Origin: Petrosia ficiformis
Lineage: Eukaryota; Porifera; Demospongiae; Haplosclerida; Petrosiidae
Reading direction: 5' to 3'
NCBI GenBank assembly: GCA_947044365.1
Contig: OX345636.1
Location: forward strand, 13,039,309-13,103,308
Length of the DNA: 64,000 nt
Shown: positions 1-12,092 of the stretch, piece after piece
Numbering within the stretch: position 1 is the stretch's first letter
Layout of the letters: the number at the start of each line of letters is the position of its first letter
Program-made: the position numbers and the translations under genes
The notes under the pieces: generated by a model
Told to the model about the DNA's origin: nothing
Database searches by the model: none
The model's input: only the letters and a program-made list of their open reading frames with translations

Positions 1-1444
1 CACCTTCATATGAAGCCAGTTGGTAATTTGATAAAGAATTGGAAACTCATAAATATCTACTCAGTCCAGTTTTAATTATATATATAACTTGCATGCATGC
101 AAATCATTGTGGGGTGAGCCTGAGAAGGTGTGGTTAGAATTAGCAAATTTTTGACACTGAGTAAAAACAAGCATTTTAGTGCGTTTGAGATGGAATAAGA
201 GCAACATACAACAGTTCATAGGTTGGCTTTAGTCTCTGCAGCTTGTTTAGCTCAGTCTCTCTCTCTTCATCCATACAGCCCTGTAGCTATCATATAGTGA
301 CATGCATGTGCAAGCTTTAGAAAATCTTTAAATTTAATTTGAAATTTGAACATTAAGATATTTACAGAATACGTACCGTACAAACATTATACAGTATACA
401 ATGCATTATACAGTATACAATGCAACTTTCCAGCTGCATGATAAGTGGGGGGCTCACTCAGGCTCTCCCCAATAATTACTATAGAGAGAGTATGTTATTT
501 TGTTATTAGCTGTATTCTGATTTTGATAAAATCATAAGAAAGTTTTCTCACTTTTAATAGTACCCACTTGAGTTCATTATCTTCAAAGCATATCCTATAT
601 ATATTAGTCAACTCCATATTCTAAATGGCTTTTGCCTTGCTTTGCCTTGGACCAGTTAGAATAGTGTTGGGTGTACTCTAATAATATGTCTAATTATATT
701 TATATATATTTATACATCATACATGTATTATATACATGTGTCACTGCTGTAGTGTTTATACTATATACTATAGAATATAATGGTAGATCTGAATGATGAA
801 GTGATAATGAGGGAAAACAATTAAGATAACACAATTAACTGTTACTTTTCCACACCTTTTATGGCATGAACGCATCATGAATTTTGAATTTTTACTAATC
901 CTCTCTAACAAGTTTCTAAGTTTTGTGTAGATGGTAGAATATTTTGTTGAAATACATGTTCTATATAATTTTTATAATTAGAAACCCTTTGTCATGATAG
1001 TTTTATAGTGACTTTTGGTACAACAATGTTTGTGTTTCTCCTAACAACACAGCAGAGCCAGATTTAGCATGGGACTATACATTCCCCCTCCTGGTTTGAA
1101 AAAAAAAACGATTTTGTAATTCTATAATTATTTTTTATATTCCTGCTATACAGCAAGTAAGTATACTACCAAGAAATTAACTTATGCTGTACTTTTTTTG
1201 TGGCCCTAGACTAGTAGTTTTAAATACTCAACTTCTACCCACCATTTTACTTTCAAGCCCCCCATAATTCCACGCTCGATCTGGCCCAGCTACAAAAACA
1301 TGTAAACATAGCTGTCCTCGTGTATTATTATTGAAATATATACATGTATGGTTCCCCTGTTAAATTACATGTATATAATAATGTACATGATGTAGTTTAC
1401 AAGTACAATGTATTTACTAAATTATTAATTAATCAATTCCACAG
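1..1444. other. AT-rich non-coding sequence upstream of the first recognised exon
   Basis: No convincing exon was found here. The stretch is probably intron or 5' flank of the death-domain gene, because that gene's first visible exon begins mid-codon. It contains a short direct repeat of a TATACAGTATACAATGC-like unit near 385-424 and an imperfect inverted-repeat element near 1054-1288. The rest is AT-rich with scattered ACATGT hexamers. Confidence 0.5.
1054..1288. mobile_element. Possible short MITE with imperfect inverted ends
   Basis: The left end reads GAGCCAGATTTAGCATGG. The reverse complement of the right end reads GGGCCAGATCGAGCGTGG, so the two ends match as an imperfect terminal inverted repeat. 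The element contains A- and C-runs and no reading frame. A related end (GGGCAGATCTAGCC) is seen near 54058. No clear target-site duplication was found. Confidence 0.35.
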
Positions 1445-4400
1445 ATCAAGTTGATACTCGACCACTAAAAGGTACATGTGTATTCTTCTATCATTGCATA
1501 TTTTTCATTTTTTCTACATAAAAATGGCTACCAAAACTAAAATGAAATTGCCATAGTTGTGTTCAACTAGATATACATGTAGTTAATACATTTCCTGTAT
1601 GACCATACATAAATTATTCGAAATGTAATGCTCGCCACTTAAATGAACTACCTTAGTATTTTTGCACTGTACAGATAAGTGTGAGACTACTAATCTATAT
1701 GTACGTGTACATGAGCTAAATCCATGTCTATTATCACTGAGCAATATATTCGTTTGTCCCTCACAATTTAGGAATGCTAATTTGTCCTCTTGTATTGCAA
1801 TAAGTGTGGCCTGTTGGTATACACTTTGAACTCCCAATTGGACATGCAAAAATAAGCTTGAGTTTCCACAACCCTGTTTTTTTTCTGTTAGCAAACTTTT
1901 GGATGTAAGCAGGAATTGTCAATTATCAATGAATTTCATTGACTATAGCTTTATGAAATTGATTTGATAAAAAAAAACTTTGTTTCACCGTTGATTCTAC
2001 AAGTATATATGCTCTATAATATTTTTGTGTCTCAAAACATTGATGTGTACATCTACATCTACATCTACATCTACATATATAACATCATGTTGCTTATTAC
2101 ACTGGTTAAGATGATGGTCAGTAAATATGCACATTAACTGGAATATAGTGGAGCTTGAATGAATAGGTTTTTTTTCTAATTATGACTAATAGTTATGTGA
2201 CTTATAGAACTACATGTAGTGGACATTAATCTATTAATCTAACATTGAATACAAACATTAATTCAATATTATGACTCCACAATACACTTTGTTATTTCAC
2301 AGAATTTAGATTTTGTTTTTCACAATAAAAGTACATGTATAAATGCTTTGCCTGACAGTTCACTTGTATGAGGTACATGTAGTTGAGAGTAGTTAGTCAA
2401 CTGTGCAGTGAATGGCTCTTGTGTTTCCTACAAAGATAATACAGTGGTAGCTACATGTACGTTTTATATGCCTCATTAGAGTCATGACCATCTTTTCTTG
2501 TCTAATCAATGAGGTACACATATTTCAAATCCTAGCGAACAAACTAAGCAAGGTATCCAAGGAGAATGTGACATTTCTTCCATCTTGTGCATGTGCGTAT
2601 GAACTAGTATGAATAAATTCTGTCCTGATATCATAAATAATTAACCACAGCGTACATACTACATGTATGTTACTGTAATTATAACTGCTTCGTGTACATG
2701 TACATGTACTTACATAACCACCATCTTAAACTTACATGTATAATTGTCTTTTATTTTTGTGTAGTCACTGATGATCTCGCAACAGTGATGATAGCCACAA
2801 ATGGTATTGATAATTGGCCTCGTTTGGGTCTCGCTCTTGGTGTACCACAGCCTACAATTAACCACATTAGACAGCAGTATCCTAATCCACTGGATCAGCA
2901 AGAACAGATACTTTCTCACTGGATAGGAACAGGAGAAGCCACTTGGGCTAAACTAGTAACAGCTATAGCCGGCCCTTTAGTAAATAAGAAGGGACTTGCA
3001 GACGAAATTGCCAGGAATCATCCCGGTATGAAATAAAATATTCATATGTCATTGCTAAGACTAGGGATTGTCTTGTTGACTACAAGCAACGAGACGTTGA
3101 TCTCAATACTTACATGTGCATGTGTGTAAGTTTAGTTTACACTGCATAATACTAGGGATGTGCAATATGACTACAAATGTATTGCTGCCTAAAATATCAC
3201 GATATCACTATATTTGAAATAATAATTGAAATACACATTCCAACGTGATATAAATAGTAGAATGTATTTGCATGTATTATTATACCACTGATGATTGGGT
3301 TGCATGACTGCCGAACTGTTATTACTCAAAACAATCACTGATTGGTGAAAACAAATATAAAACATTGTAATATTTATGAATGTAAACAAATGTCCTATTT
3401 GGTTGCAGTTGTCAACAAATGTTGTACACAATGGCTACCTTTCTTTTAGGTATTAAATTAACCAGGCTTACTGAAATGCTATGCTAAGTGTATCAATACA
3501 CATAAAAGCTAAAATTGTATATTATAATTATTTGAACGAAAATATCAATATGTACTGTACATCACTAAAAAATACAACATTTCTGGACTTAGTGTGAGGT
3601 AGAGTTTGGTGATTATAATATTTAGCATAGGAAACTATTACTACTGCTTTGTATTCAAATAATTATGTATCCTGAATTTGAGGTTGTACACATCTAGTAA
3701 ATTCAAATGAGCAGTAATTAAATAGGACGTTTGTTAGTACTGTTTCTCTTCCTAACAGATAATTTGTGGATTAGGTGTTGTATTCACATGTACATGTAGT
3801 CTGTGAGATTCAAGATGTGGTAACTACTGCATGTAGTTATTTGCAGCAGTAGGAAGATTATATTATATGTGACCCAATTTGGGAAAACCACACTGCTGGA
3901 GCATAATAATTTTGAACGAATGCTTACAATTAAATTTAGTATCTTCCTGGATACCAAATTTCATTGCCATCCTGTCTCAAATGGCCAAATAGCTAGTGTT
4001 TGAAGGGATGGTTAAAGTAATGAATGCACCAGATGCAGTGTACATGTAGATATGTATTAGGTAGATATACATGTACATACACAAAATCACAAATGCCATG
4101 CTCCCATACATGTATACTTTGTATATAGAGTTTAGTTTAAATTGACTGGACATTTATCATGCAATGTCCTATATGACAGGCTGTTTTCACAGTCTATATC
4201 AAAAGTGTGGCTTTCCCAAATTTGCTCACATATTAGTTTAATATGTAATTTTATGCATACATTGAAGTTTTAAAAATTCCAATTAAGAAAATGACAATAA
4301 ATGTTTTCACACTGCAATTCCTAACATTTGTTCCATATATAGTACATGTAACTTATTTATAAGAATATCTCTTATAATTGTTGATATTGTTGTTATTGAC

Positions 4401-7301
4401 TTTATTTCTTATAGCCGTCTCCCAGGCTCCCTCTCAACACCAGTATGGTAAGTATGTTTAGTATAAGAAATATATTATTTGTGTGTAATTATTATGAGTG
4501 GTGGTGTTTGCTTTGATGTAGAGTTTCTATGTGTAGTTGTTTTAATATCCAGTTGTAAAAATAACTGAATATCATATGTATGGTTTCATACTGAATTTCC
4601 AGTTAGTGGGTTGGTGGGTGTGGGTGGTAGATGGCTGTAATCAATTTTCATATTAAAGGTACCTTTTTTTGCCCACTCTAAATAGGGTCTTCTCTATAGT
4701 ATGGTAGCATGGTACACCACCACACTACTCTTTTAAAATATTTTAAAATTCAGTTACATGGTTTTGTGGTACATTTTGTTACTGGTGAAGTCTGACTAAT
4801 TTTAGAAACAGCGCATTAAAAGGCGCTTAATACATTTTATACCACAGTGCGTGGGCGATCGCCGTGGTAACTTTTGATGTACTGCGGGGAGATATATGCC
4901 CATAACATGCCTGTAGACAGGGAGATTTAGTGTCTAACCACTAAATCATCTAATTGTATTTTCACAGTTTTTACAGTAAACGCTAATTGGGATAGTACTA
5001 TGGTTTCTACTTGACAACAGTGATATCAAATGTGATTTAATTGCATACTTTTGTGTTACCATGGTATAAAATACATATAGGCCTGCAGTTATGCACATAT
5101 AATACCCACGAGATAATTGTCTGCACATATAACACCCATGAGATAATTGTCTTGGGCTTCGCCCTCGACCAATTATCTCGTGGGTGTTTTATGCCCATAA
5201 CTCCCTCCAACCAGGGCTATATCCTATACATATATTTTCATTAGCTCATTAATTTAATATAAAATTGGGAAATACCAGTGGTATGTACATGTACATATAA
5301 CAGTATATACATGAAGTGGGGATGGTACTTTGGCAGAGCTAATATTATCAGCCTACTTTTTTCTTTACCAAAACTCATCATTCTATTATCTTTGCATGCA
5401 GCTAAACCTTTTCTTGCCAGAATAGTCTCATATGTACATGTACATGTATGTATTACATGTATGTACATGTACTTTAAATTATTATTAAAATCCTCATGAT
5501 GTCATATGGTGGGGGCATAAGTACATTTACATGTACATGCACTGTAACTATATTATCGGCATAAGTACATGTACATGCACTGTAACTATATTATCATAGT
5601 TATTACAACTCTTGTTATTCATCTTAATATTTATAGGTGGATCACAGCCACCTTCTGTACCTCCCAATGGTAAGTGTGCTTAATTAATATAAGAATTAAA
5701 TTGTAATTATAATTTATGGGTTTTTTTTTTGCAATGAACACTTTAATGTAGAGTTTCAACAAATAGTGGTTTTTGGTAAATGAATATCCTGTTATACACA
5801 CATGTACATGTAAGAATATCGTACACATGGTTTCACACAGGATTTTCGATTAGTAGAGGGGCAGAGTGTAATCATTGTTCATAAAAGCAGTATCTTTTAC
5901 CCATTCAATTGCTATTATTATTTTCAGCTGACCCCTTTCTTATTCTGTATGCTTAATATGCTAGAACAATAGGTGTATAGTACATGTAAATTATATAATA
6001 CCCACATTTAAACAAAGGGTAATTAATGACAGTAAGGTAATAAACAACAAACATTAATTTGTTGTTTATTACCTTACTTACCCTTTGTCTATGAAAGAAA
6101 TGTCTTGATATAATTCTGATTTGTATACGTAACCTACGGATTCTAATATCTGTTGGAAATAATAATAATAAGTCATGTAGTAATTGCATGTAGTAAAGCA
6201 TTGCTTGAAATAGATTTTGAATTTGTCCACCACCAACAGAACAGTATTTGACCATCTAGTGGTGAATTGAGAAAGCAAGTCACACAAACCTGCTCCATCT
6301 ATAGCTCATGAGATAAATAAGTAACACACTTGACACTTTACCCAAGTTGTTGTAATCATTTTCTATAATAATTATTAATCAAACAACTTGTCCACTCAAA
6401 TGTAATTTTGTTCGTACAAAAAGGCAAAATGTCTGGAAAATCGCCAATTGCTGGATGTTATTTCAAGCTCTGGTATAATTACTTTAGTATTGAAATTCTC
6501 ATGATTTTCCATGGCTGGGTGGATGGGTAACCCTCCGCCGAATATGTACACATGTATACAACATTACCACACCCAAGCTTAAACTAGCATTTACTACCTT
6601 ACTCAGGCTTAATGTCATTACTTATTCTTTTCTATAAAAACAAATGTGCAGATATAATTTGTTGAAACTCAAATTCAATGTCGTGTTTTGTATGTAGCAG
6701 GAATCTTAATTACATGTGGATGTAACTTACTTTTGATTGCGTGCACAGGGTTCTAGCTAAAGAGTGGAAGAGAGGTGCTGCATCACTCCATGCAATGCCA
6801 TATGCTTTGCTTTTTGTGTTAGCACAATTCTGTTGTAGTGTGGCTAGCTAAAACACTGGCATGGAGTATAATTATAGCTTCTGTGCTTCTTTGCTTATAG
6901 ATGAGCTATAATAGTACTTTTAAGGTTTTATATTCTATGTACATGTAGGATCATACGAGGACGTGCTTGACAAGCCACCAGATCCAAATGACATCATGGA
7001 TTTGATCAAGAATGATATTTCATCTTCGTGGAATTCTGTTGGTAGTGAACTTAACATTTCTATGAATGATCGTGACACTCTACGTAGAGATGGCAGTCTG
7101 ACTGATACTAATAAGCTGGAACAAATTGTTAATGAGTGGCGTCGAAGTGAAACAAAGCCCGTCACGTGGAGAACTATGCTAAAAGCACTGAAGTCACTTG
7201 GAAGACAAGACCTTATTAGAAAAGTGATTGATTACTTGCAAATGCCAGAAAATTACCGAAAATACATATCAATGAACAACTATTCTCGTATAACATTTTA
7301 A
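1445..7301 (+). CDS. Tandem death-domain protein, 3' part of gene (five exons)
   Basis: Exons proposed at 1445-1471, 2765-3025, 4415-4447, 5637-5669 and 6949-7301. All have AG/GT borders, and every junction is phase 1, so the reading frame runs through to TAA at 7301. The 87-codon exon 2765-3025 encodes a six-helix death-domain-like sequence with core motifs NWPRLGLALGVPQ and ILSHWIGTGEATW. The last exon encodes a second one with SSWNSVGSELNIS, IVNEWRRS and TWRTMLKAL. Death domains form homotypic signalling assemblies in apoptosis and innate immunity. Here two are joined by a short Ser/Pro/Gln linker made of two 33-nt exons. No enzymatic domain is visible, so an adaptor role is inferred. The 5' end is not in the window or not recognised. 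The last exon has a decayed duplicate at 18010-18272. Confidence 0.75.
3867..4231. mobile_element. MITE with about 27-bp terminal inverted repeats, TA target
   Basis: The left end is TGTGACCCAATTTGGGAAAA. The reverse complement of the right end is TGTGAGCAAATTTGGGAAAG, and both continue CCACACT. The element is about 363 bp, has no coding capacity and is flanked by TA on both sides, as for Tc1/mariner-type or similar TA-targeting elements. It lies in the intron between the first death-domain exon and the first linker exon. Confidence 0.7.
4415..5900 (+). repeat. Tandemly duplicated linker exon with flanking intron
   Basis: The 33-nt exons at 4415-4447 and 5637-5669 share length, phase and Pro/Ser/Gln-rich content. 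The sequence after each donor is also alignable: GTAAGTRTG, then a stretch with TTTGATGTAGAGTTTC or TTTAATGTAGAGTTTC, then TGGTTTCA(T/C)AC, then a GGGG- or GTGG-rich stretch. The duplication unit is therefore exon plus intron, about 1.2 kb long. The first copy was later interrupted by palindromic sequence between about 4800 and 5220. Confidence 0.6.
5131..5188. repeat. Hairpin with 19-bp arms and nested GC-rich loop
   Basis: Arms AACACCCATGAGATAATTG and CAATTATCTCGTGGGTGTT pair with one mismatch. The 20-nt loop holds a second small hairpin, GGGCTTCGCCC. A further partial copy of the left arm lies at about 5100-5122, and the adjacent sequence 4800-4930 carries related terms (ATGCCCATAAC). This looks like a small foldback element. 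Confidence 0.65.
6032..6077. repeat. Perfect 20-bp hairpin, absent from the duplicate copy
   Basis: GTAAGGTAATAAACAACAAA and its exact reverse complement are separated by 6 nt. The homologous position in the duplicate (near 17560-17600) lacks the hairpin and reads the flanking 20-nt segment in the opposite orientation. This suggests a local template-switch or inversion in this copy. Confidence 0.75.
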
Positions 7302-9750
7302 AGTACTAATTGTATACTGTATAGTTTTTCTTAAGCCATCATAATTATTTTGTTTAGTGGTTTCTCCAAATTCCCTTATAGTGTGAACTTTATTAGTTTT
7401 TTTTGGACTATTTTTATGTACTACTTAAATATTATCAGGAATTTAATTTTCTGCTTGTTTTAATTATGATTGGTGGTACATGTATACAAATGATATAATA
7501 ATTATTTTTAATCATAATTATTATGCCTTGGAATTAGCTGAGATTCTGAAATTGGATTACCACTAACGAGACTTTTGTGATATCACAATTGTGGTTTAAT
7601 TGACCTAGGAATTTAATTTTCTGCTTGTTTTAATTATGATTGGTGATACATGTATACAAATGATGTAATTAACCATCCCTACATACATGTAAGTAGCTGC
7701 TATTATAATGACTACCATCCCATTAGTTGTGAATAATCTATGTAATGATACATCTTTGTTGACTTGTAAATCTTTTAATTCATAATTATAGTGGATACCA
7801 CATAGACAATGTTTGCAGGACACAAACAGCAACATGCCAATTTGCTTATCAGATACAGTACTTAGTTCCCCTATCCCAATTAATGTTTGCCTGCTTTAGC
7901 CACCCATGTGTAATCACATCGGTAATAATAATTAGTCCATGAGTAGGCTATGCAACTTAGCTAAGCTGGTTTAGTCTGGTTGGCAGTTAGCTAAAATAAT
8001 TTCTATGTCAAACCATAGGCTGATTCAGAAGAGATACTCTAAATAACCACGCAGTAGATGAAACGTGGTTTCCTGCCACTAGTAATTTAATTGGTCCATT
8101 CAATAGCCAATCTAACAATATTGTTATAACGTTCTATATAAATTATATATATAATTGTTGCTTTTTTTTCTAAAGATTAATAATTTTTAAAAATAGGTTC
8201 TAGGAGAAAAATAATGTGGGATGTGTCAGGGAAATATAGGGATAACATTGAATTGCATTAGGGAAATAGTCATCTGGAGACAATGCAGCAAGACTAGGTT
8301 CAGTTGCTACTTCTTGATCAAAAGTTGTTTTATTTCTAATTACTTAGTTAAATCTTTTGCAGTCTCTGACTGCTTTCTTTTCCCTGTCTATTTTTTTAAA
8401 TGTCTCTGTCTTTATGTAATTATTATTCTCTTATTTTCGTATAGTCTTTATCTATCACTCTGTCTTGCACTTCAGATGTAGAGACACGACCTTTTTTAAT
8501 TGCTTCTTCTTTCTCAACAATGCACACATGCTCTTCTTATCTTTCTTCATCAATCTGTCTACCTTTCCTTCGGCATTCCTTCTTGATCAAAAGTTGTTTT
8601 ATTACAAATGAATGTATTATAATTTTTGTTTAATAAATGAATAATCTAAATGTTATGTCTTTTGCTCTTTCTCTGACTCTGTTCAATCTTCTCTCTGTTT
8701 CCTGTTCTTTCTTTGCCTTGACTTTTTAATCTTATCACTCTATGTAGCATGTCTTCCTGTTTGTGTAAAAATTGTTCAAAAAATTGTCAAGCAATTGTCT
8801 ACACAGACGCTACATACAGTTGTCATGGAATTCCATGAAACTCAATAGTTTACACAATTTTTCATACTTCCAATGTCATAGTCGTGTTTGTCTGTGTCTA
8901 TCCCAAGTAAAAAACTCTATCTATATCAACTTATCATGTGTCTTCTCGTGCTATGTCTAACTCTATCAGATGTTAGTTGGGCTTCTTTCTCAATTAGTTA
9001 GTGTTGATCGTGTTTTTCGCTCCCTATCCAAACATCTCCTGAACTCTCTTTCTACTACTGCCTCCACACCCCTTCTCTCTCTATGTCTATCTGTATCTGA
9101 AAATCTCCCAAACTCACTGTCGTGGTACATTCTAAGTGTAGCACACTACAGGCTCATACAGGTTCATTTGTCTATCTTTATCAGATGTTAGCCGGGCTTA
9201 TCAGTTACTCTTGTCTGTGTTTCTATCTATTTCCATTTATGTCTCTCTCTCTCTCTCTATCCAAAGATCTCCTGAACACGGATAATTCGAGGGGTCCGCC
9301 ACTCCCATTTTTGGTGTACGAGATTTCAGATTTCGAAATGATTTCTGGATTTCTTATAAGATTACCGGATTTCCAGAACATTTCAACAAGATTTCGAGAT
9401 TTCAACATGATTTCAAGACATCAAACAAGATTTCTCGCTGTTGAAATTGATTATTGAGATTGAAACTATGACTATCAAGTTATATTATACTTATACTAGT
9501 TCAATACGATGCAATTTGAAGTTTGATGTATATGCATCATGGTTCTGTACATTAGTTTTGATTATCAAATAGCATAATAAGTTTCATTTCAGCAGCCCAC
9601 ATCATCTATTCATGTATTCATTTATCATTTCGTATCTGAAAGGTTGATTGAATATTATTTATAATTTAAATTTTATAACATCATGAATAATAAGTTCCTC
9701 AATACATTCATAATTTAATCAATGAGAAATTAGTCAGTTACTGAATGGCT
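7302..9750. other. Non-coding spacer: duplicated 3' flank and pyrimidine-rich tract
   Basis: Between 7302 and about 7690 lies the 3' flank of the death-domain gene. It includes an internal duplication: a segment beginning AGGAATTTAATTTTCTGC occurs at about 7438 and again at about 7608. From about 8340 to 9280 the plus strand is rich in C and T and contains a repeat of about 215 bp (compare GTTAG..GGGCTT..ATCTCCTGAAC near 8972 and near 9187). TTGATCAAAAGTTGTTTTAT occurs at about 8317 and about 8583. No gene was recognised. Confidence 0.55.
9318..9440. repeat. Irregular array of GATTTC motifs
   Basis: About ten copies of (A/G)(G/T)ATTTC-like motifs occur at short irregular spacing (AGATTTCAGATTTCGAAAT, GGATTTC, AAGATTTCGAGATTTCAAC and so on). 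The block is not a simple microsatellite. It lies next to the 3' end of the minus-strand transposon and could be a subterminal repeat region of it. The function is unknown. Confidence 0.45.
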
Positions 9751-10431
9751 TCATCTCTTTGCAGATCCTGCAAAACCACTTTTTCTTGTAGCTGCTACAG
9801 AAGTGACATTTTGCATGGACCATCCACCACATATACCATCGCACCCAAACATCTTTTCACCAACATTTGGGCAACGACAATAGCAATACACAGGCTCCTC
9901 AATAATCTTATGAGACACACTGGTTCGTCTTTTCCTGTTGGATACTGGAAATGGTTGCATTTTTTTATCTTCTAAACACTTCAAAAAATGTTCTCTCATG
10001 GAACTTTGCTGGAACACACATGAAGAAGGATTCATCCCGAAAGCAATGTGTGTTATGTATGCAATAGCAAACAGGCCACAATCTGATAACCCAGTCTGTT
10101 TTGTCACATTGGCTACTTTAATGCAGATTGCTGACTTCTCGGTTTTAATTAGTGTGTCTGGACTTAATGAGCTAGAGAATTTTGAATCATAGACAATTAT
10201 ATCTTCCTTTTTGTTATAATTGACTGTGGATACAGCAATCCAGTGATTTCGATTGTTTTCAGTTTCACCAGTGTGAAGAATCTGCAAAGACTTCAACAGA
10301 GGTTTTAGAAATTTTGTTTGTTGTAAAATTGTATTCTGTAATCCATTGTACTGGGGAAATTGATTTTTGATTAACTTCTGTGCACAGGTCATGTGATTGT
10401 CATTAAGCCACTCCTTATTATTCAATAACAC
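9751..10431 (-). CDS. Ulp1-like (C48) cysteine protease with C-terminal PHD-like finger, transposon-borne
   Basis: This is the longest clean part of the transposon's C-terminus. It shows the Ulp1/SENP signature: WLNDNHM near the start, a catalytic-type HW in NRNHWIAVS, an Asp in VYDSKFSS, and Gln plus Cys in TGLSDCGLFAIAY. The end (YCYCRCPNVGEKMFGCDG, then GGW) matches a PHD finger, with the last Cys/His pairs lost to a frameshift. Just upstream on the same strand (10533-10511) the reading VIVIDDDS looks like a SUMO-interacting motif beside the protease. Ulp1 enzymes remove or process SUMO. Proteases of this family are known passengers of several DNA transposon groups. The frame upstream is broken, so an active product is unlikely. 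Confidence 0.7.
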   Translation of the reverse strand: MLLNNKEWLNDNHMTCAQKLIKNQFPQYNGLQNTILQQTKFLKPLLKSLQILHTGETENNRNHWIAVSTVNYNKKEDIIVYDSKFSSSLSPDTLIKTEKSAICIKVANVTKQTGLSDCGLFAIAYITHIAFGMNPSSCVFQQSSMREHFLKCLEDKKMQPFPVSNRKRRTSVSHKIIEEPVYCYCRCPNVGEKMFGCDGICGGWSMQNVTSVAATRKSGFAGSAKR

Positions 10432-10603
10432 GTCCCTATCACTAGTGTAAAGTTATAGTTGATCTACAATCAGCCAACGGTCTTGCATTTGTGAATTAAC
10501 CAGTTGGTTAGAATCATCATCAATAACTATAACATGATGACCCTCTGAAGATTGACGAGCATGTTTGGTTGCTCTGCTAACTAGTAAGTTGTTTATGAAT
10601 GTT

Positions 10604-12054
10604 TCACATTTGAAAGAAATCACAAATTCCATGGATGGTTGTTGCCAGTTCTTCTTTATTTAATTTGACAATAGGCATTGACATTTCATCAGTAACTACT
10701 TCACTCTTAGTGCGACTTTGAAGGCAGTTTCTTGTGAGAGTACACACATAAGTTGAACTGGGGATGTATGAGTGTTTGAAGATCTCATCGACACTACATA
10801 TTTTAAAACAAGTGGACGTTCCCTTTTGAAGTTCATACCACGTACATAACACAATATGTTTTTTGTGGAAAGATCGACTGACCATTCTTTGCACTGTTGG
10901 TGACCCACAGTCTTATCTTTAAGCTTAGCAAATTGAAGAACTCTCCCAATACACCACTCATTTCCATCTTGCACTTGAAATGCGCACAGATCCCCAAGTT
11001 TCAATATTTTCCTAACTGTAGGAAGTGCATCATCGCTTTTAGAATCATTACTTAACATCTCTTTAACATTTTCTGAATTATGTGGTTGCCTGCTTCTAAC
11101 ACGAAATATTCTGTCAGATGAAACACGTTCACCTTCTTGGAAAAGCCAGATGGCAGTAGTTTTGCGAATGAGAGCAGAACGCTTTGGATCACCAACAACA
11201 ACTTCAACAAATGGATTGCGTTTTGAATGTAATTTTTTTTTCAAATGTTTCTGGTGATGCTTTGGCTCTGATTTCAGCTCGCTTAACGGCCTCTGCGATA
11301 TTGTGTCTTTTATATCAGATAAGAAAGGGGTTATATACGTACCATCGCCATCTTTGATTTTATGTTTCTTGGCTCGGGGATAAACTATACCAGTTGCATT
11401 TGACTCTGCCTGTAGCTTGGCTTGAATCTGTAAATGATGTAAACGTCTCAGTAGGCCTAACATCCCAAAATTGATGATAGTTGAGAACATATTTGTCATA
11501 CCCCTAGCTGATCTAAAAATCTTCTCGCATGATTGAGATCGTAGTAGCCATGGACAGAAGCAACCTTCAAGATTTAGGAAGTTATCTCTGATAGTTAACA
11601 AAAAGGTGATTAGCGTATGAGCATTTGCACATGCAAGTATTTTGCGTTTAGAAGTTATCTTTAAGGGTGTAAGTAGGATGTAACATAACCCATGCATAAA
11701 TGCTAATAACGAACAAAAAAAAACAACATACCACATCTTCTCAATGCGTTCAAGTGGTGTGAGTGGTTTGCTCAGATAACTGTCCACAACACACTCCATT
11801 AATTCAATATAATCTTGGGTACCTACTGTGTCAGGAATTTTCTTAAGAACACTTGCACCTTTGATGATATTTAAGACCGCATCGAAACTTTGCTTGTCTT
11901 TGTGATTAAGATCTTTCTCTCTAAGTCCATGGATATCTTTTCCAAATGTTATTTGAACTATTCGAAGGTGATGGACTCCAGCTACATAGCAACCCATTGG
12001 AAGAATAATGGAAGGTTTTAGCAGCCTACTTTTCAGTTTCACAGCAATGTGCAC
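10604..12054 (-). pseudogene. Transposase-like central segment (frameshifted)
   Basis: Residues of the 452-codon open segment include IHGLREKDLNHKDKQSFDAV and SQSCEKIFRSARGM followed by FSTIINFGMLGLLRR. These are blocks I associate with the catalytic C-terminal half of this transposon family. The basic stretch KHHQKHLKKKLHSKRNP and the segment GDLCAFQVQDGNEWCIGRVL follow. The protein then jumps frame near 10890 into CTWYELQKG ... SSTYVCTLTRNCLQ (to 10604). No metal-binding DDE triad could be assigned by eye. Confidence 0.5.
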
Positions 12055-12092
12055 AATATCTTGAGCATATGCTAGGGAGCTAGGATGTTCAA

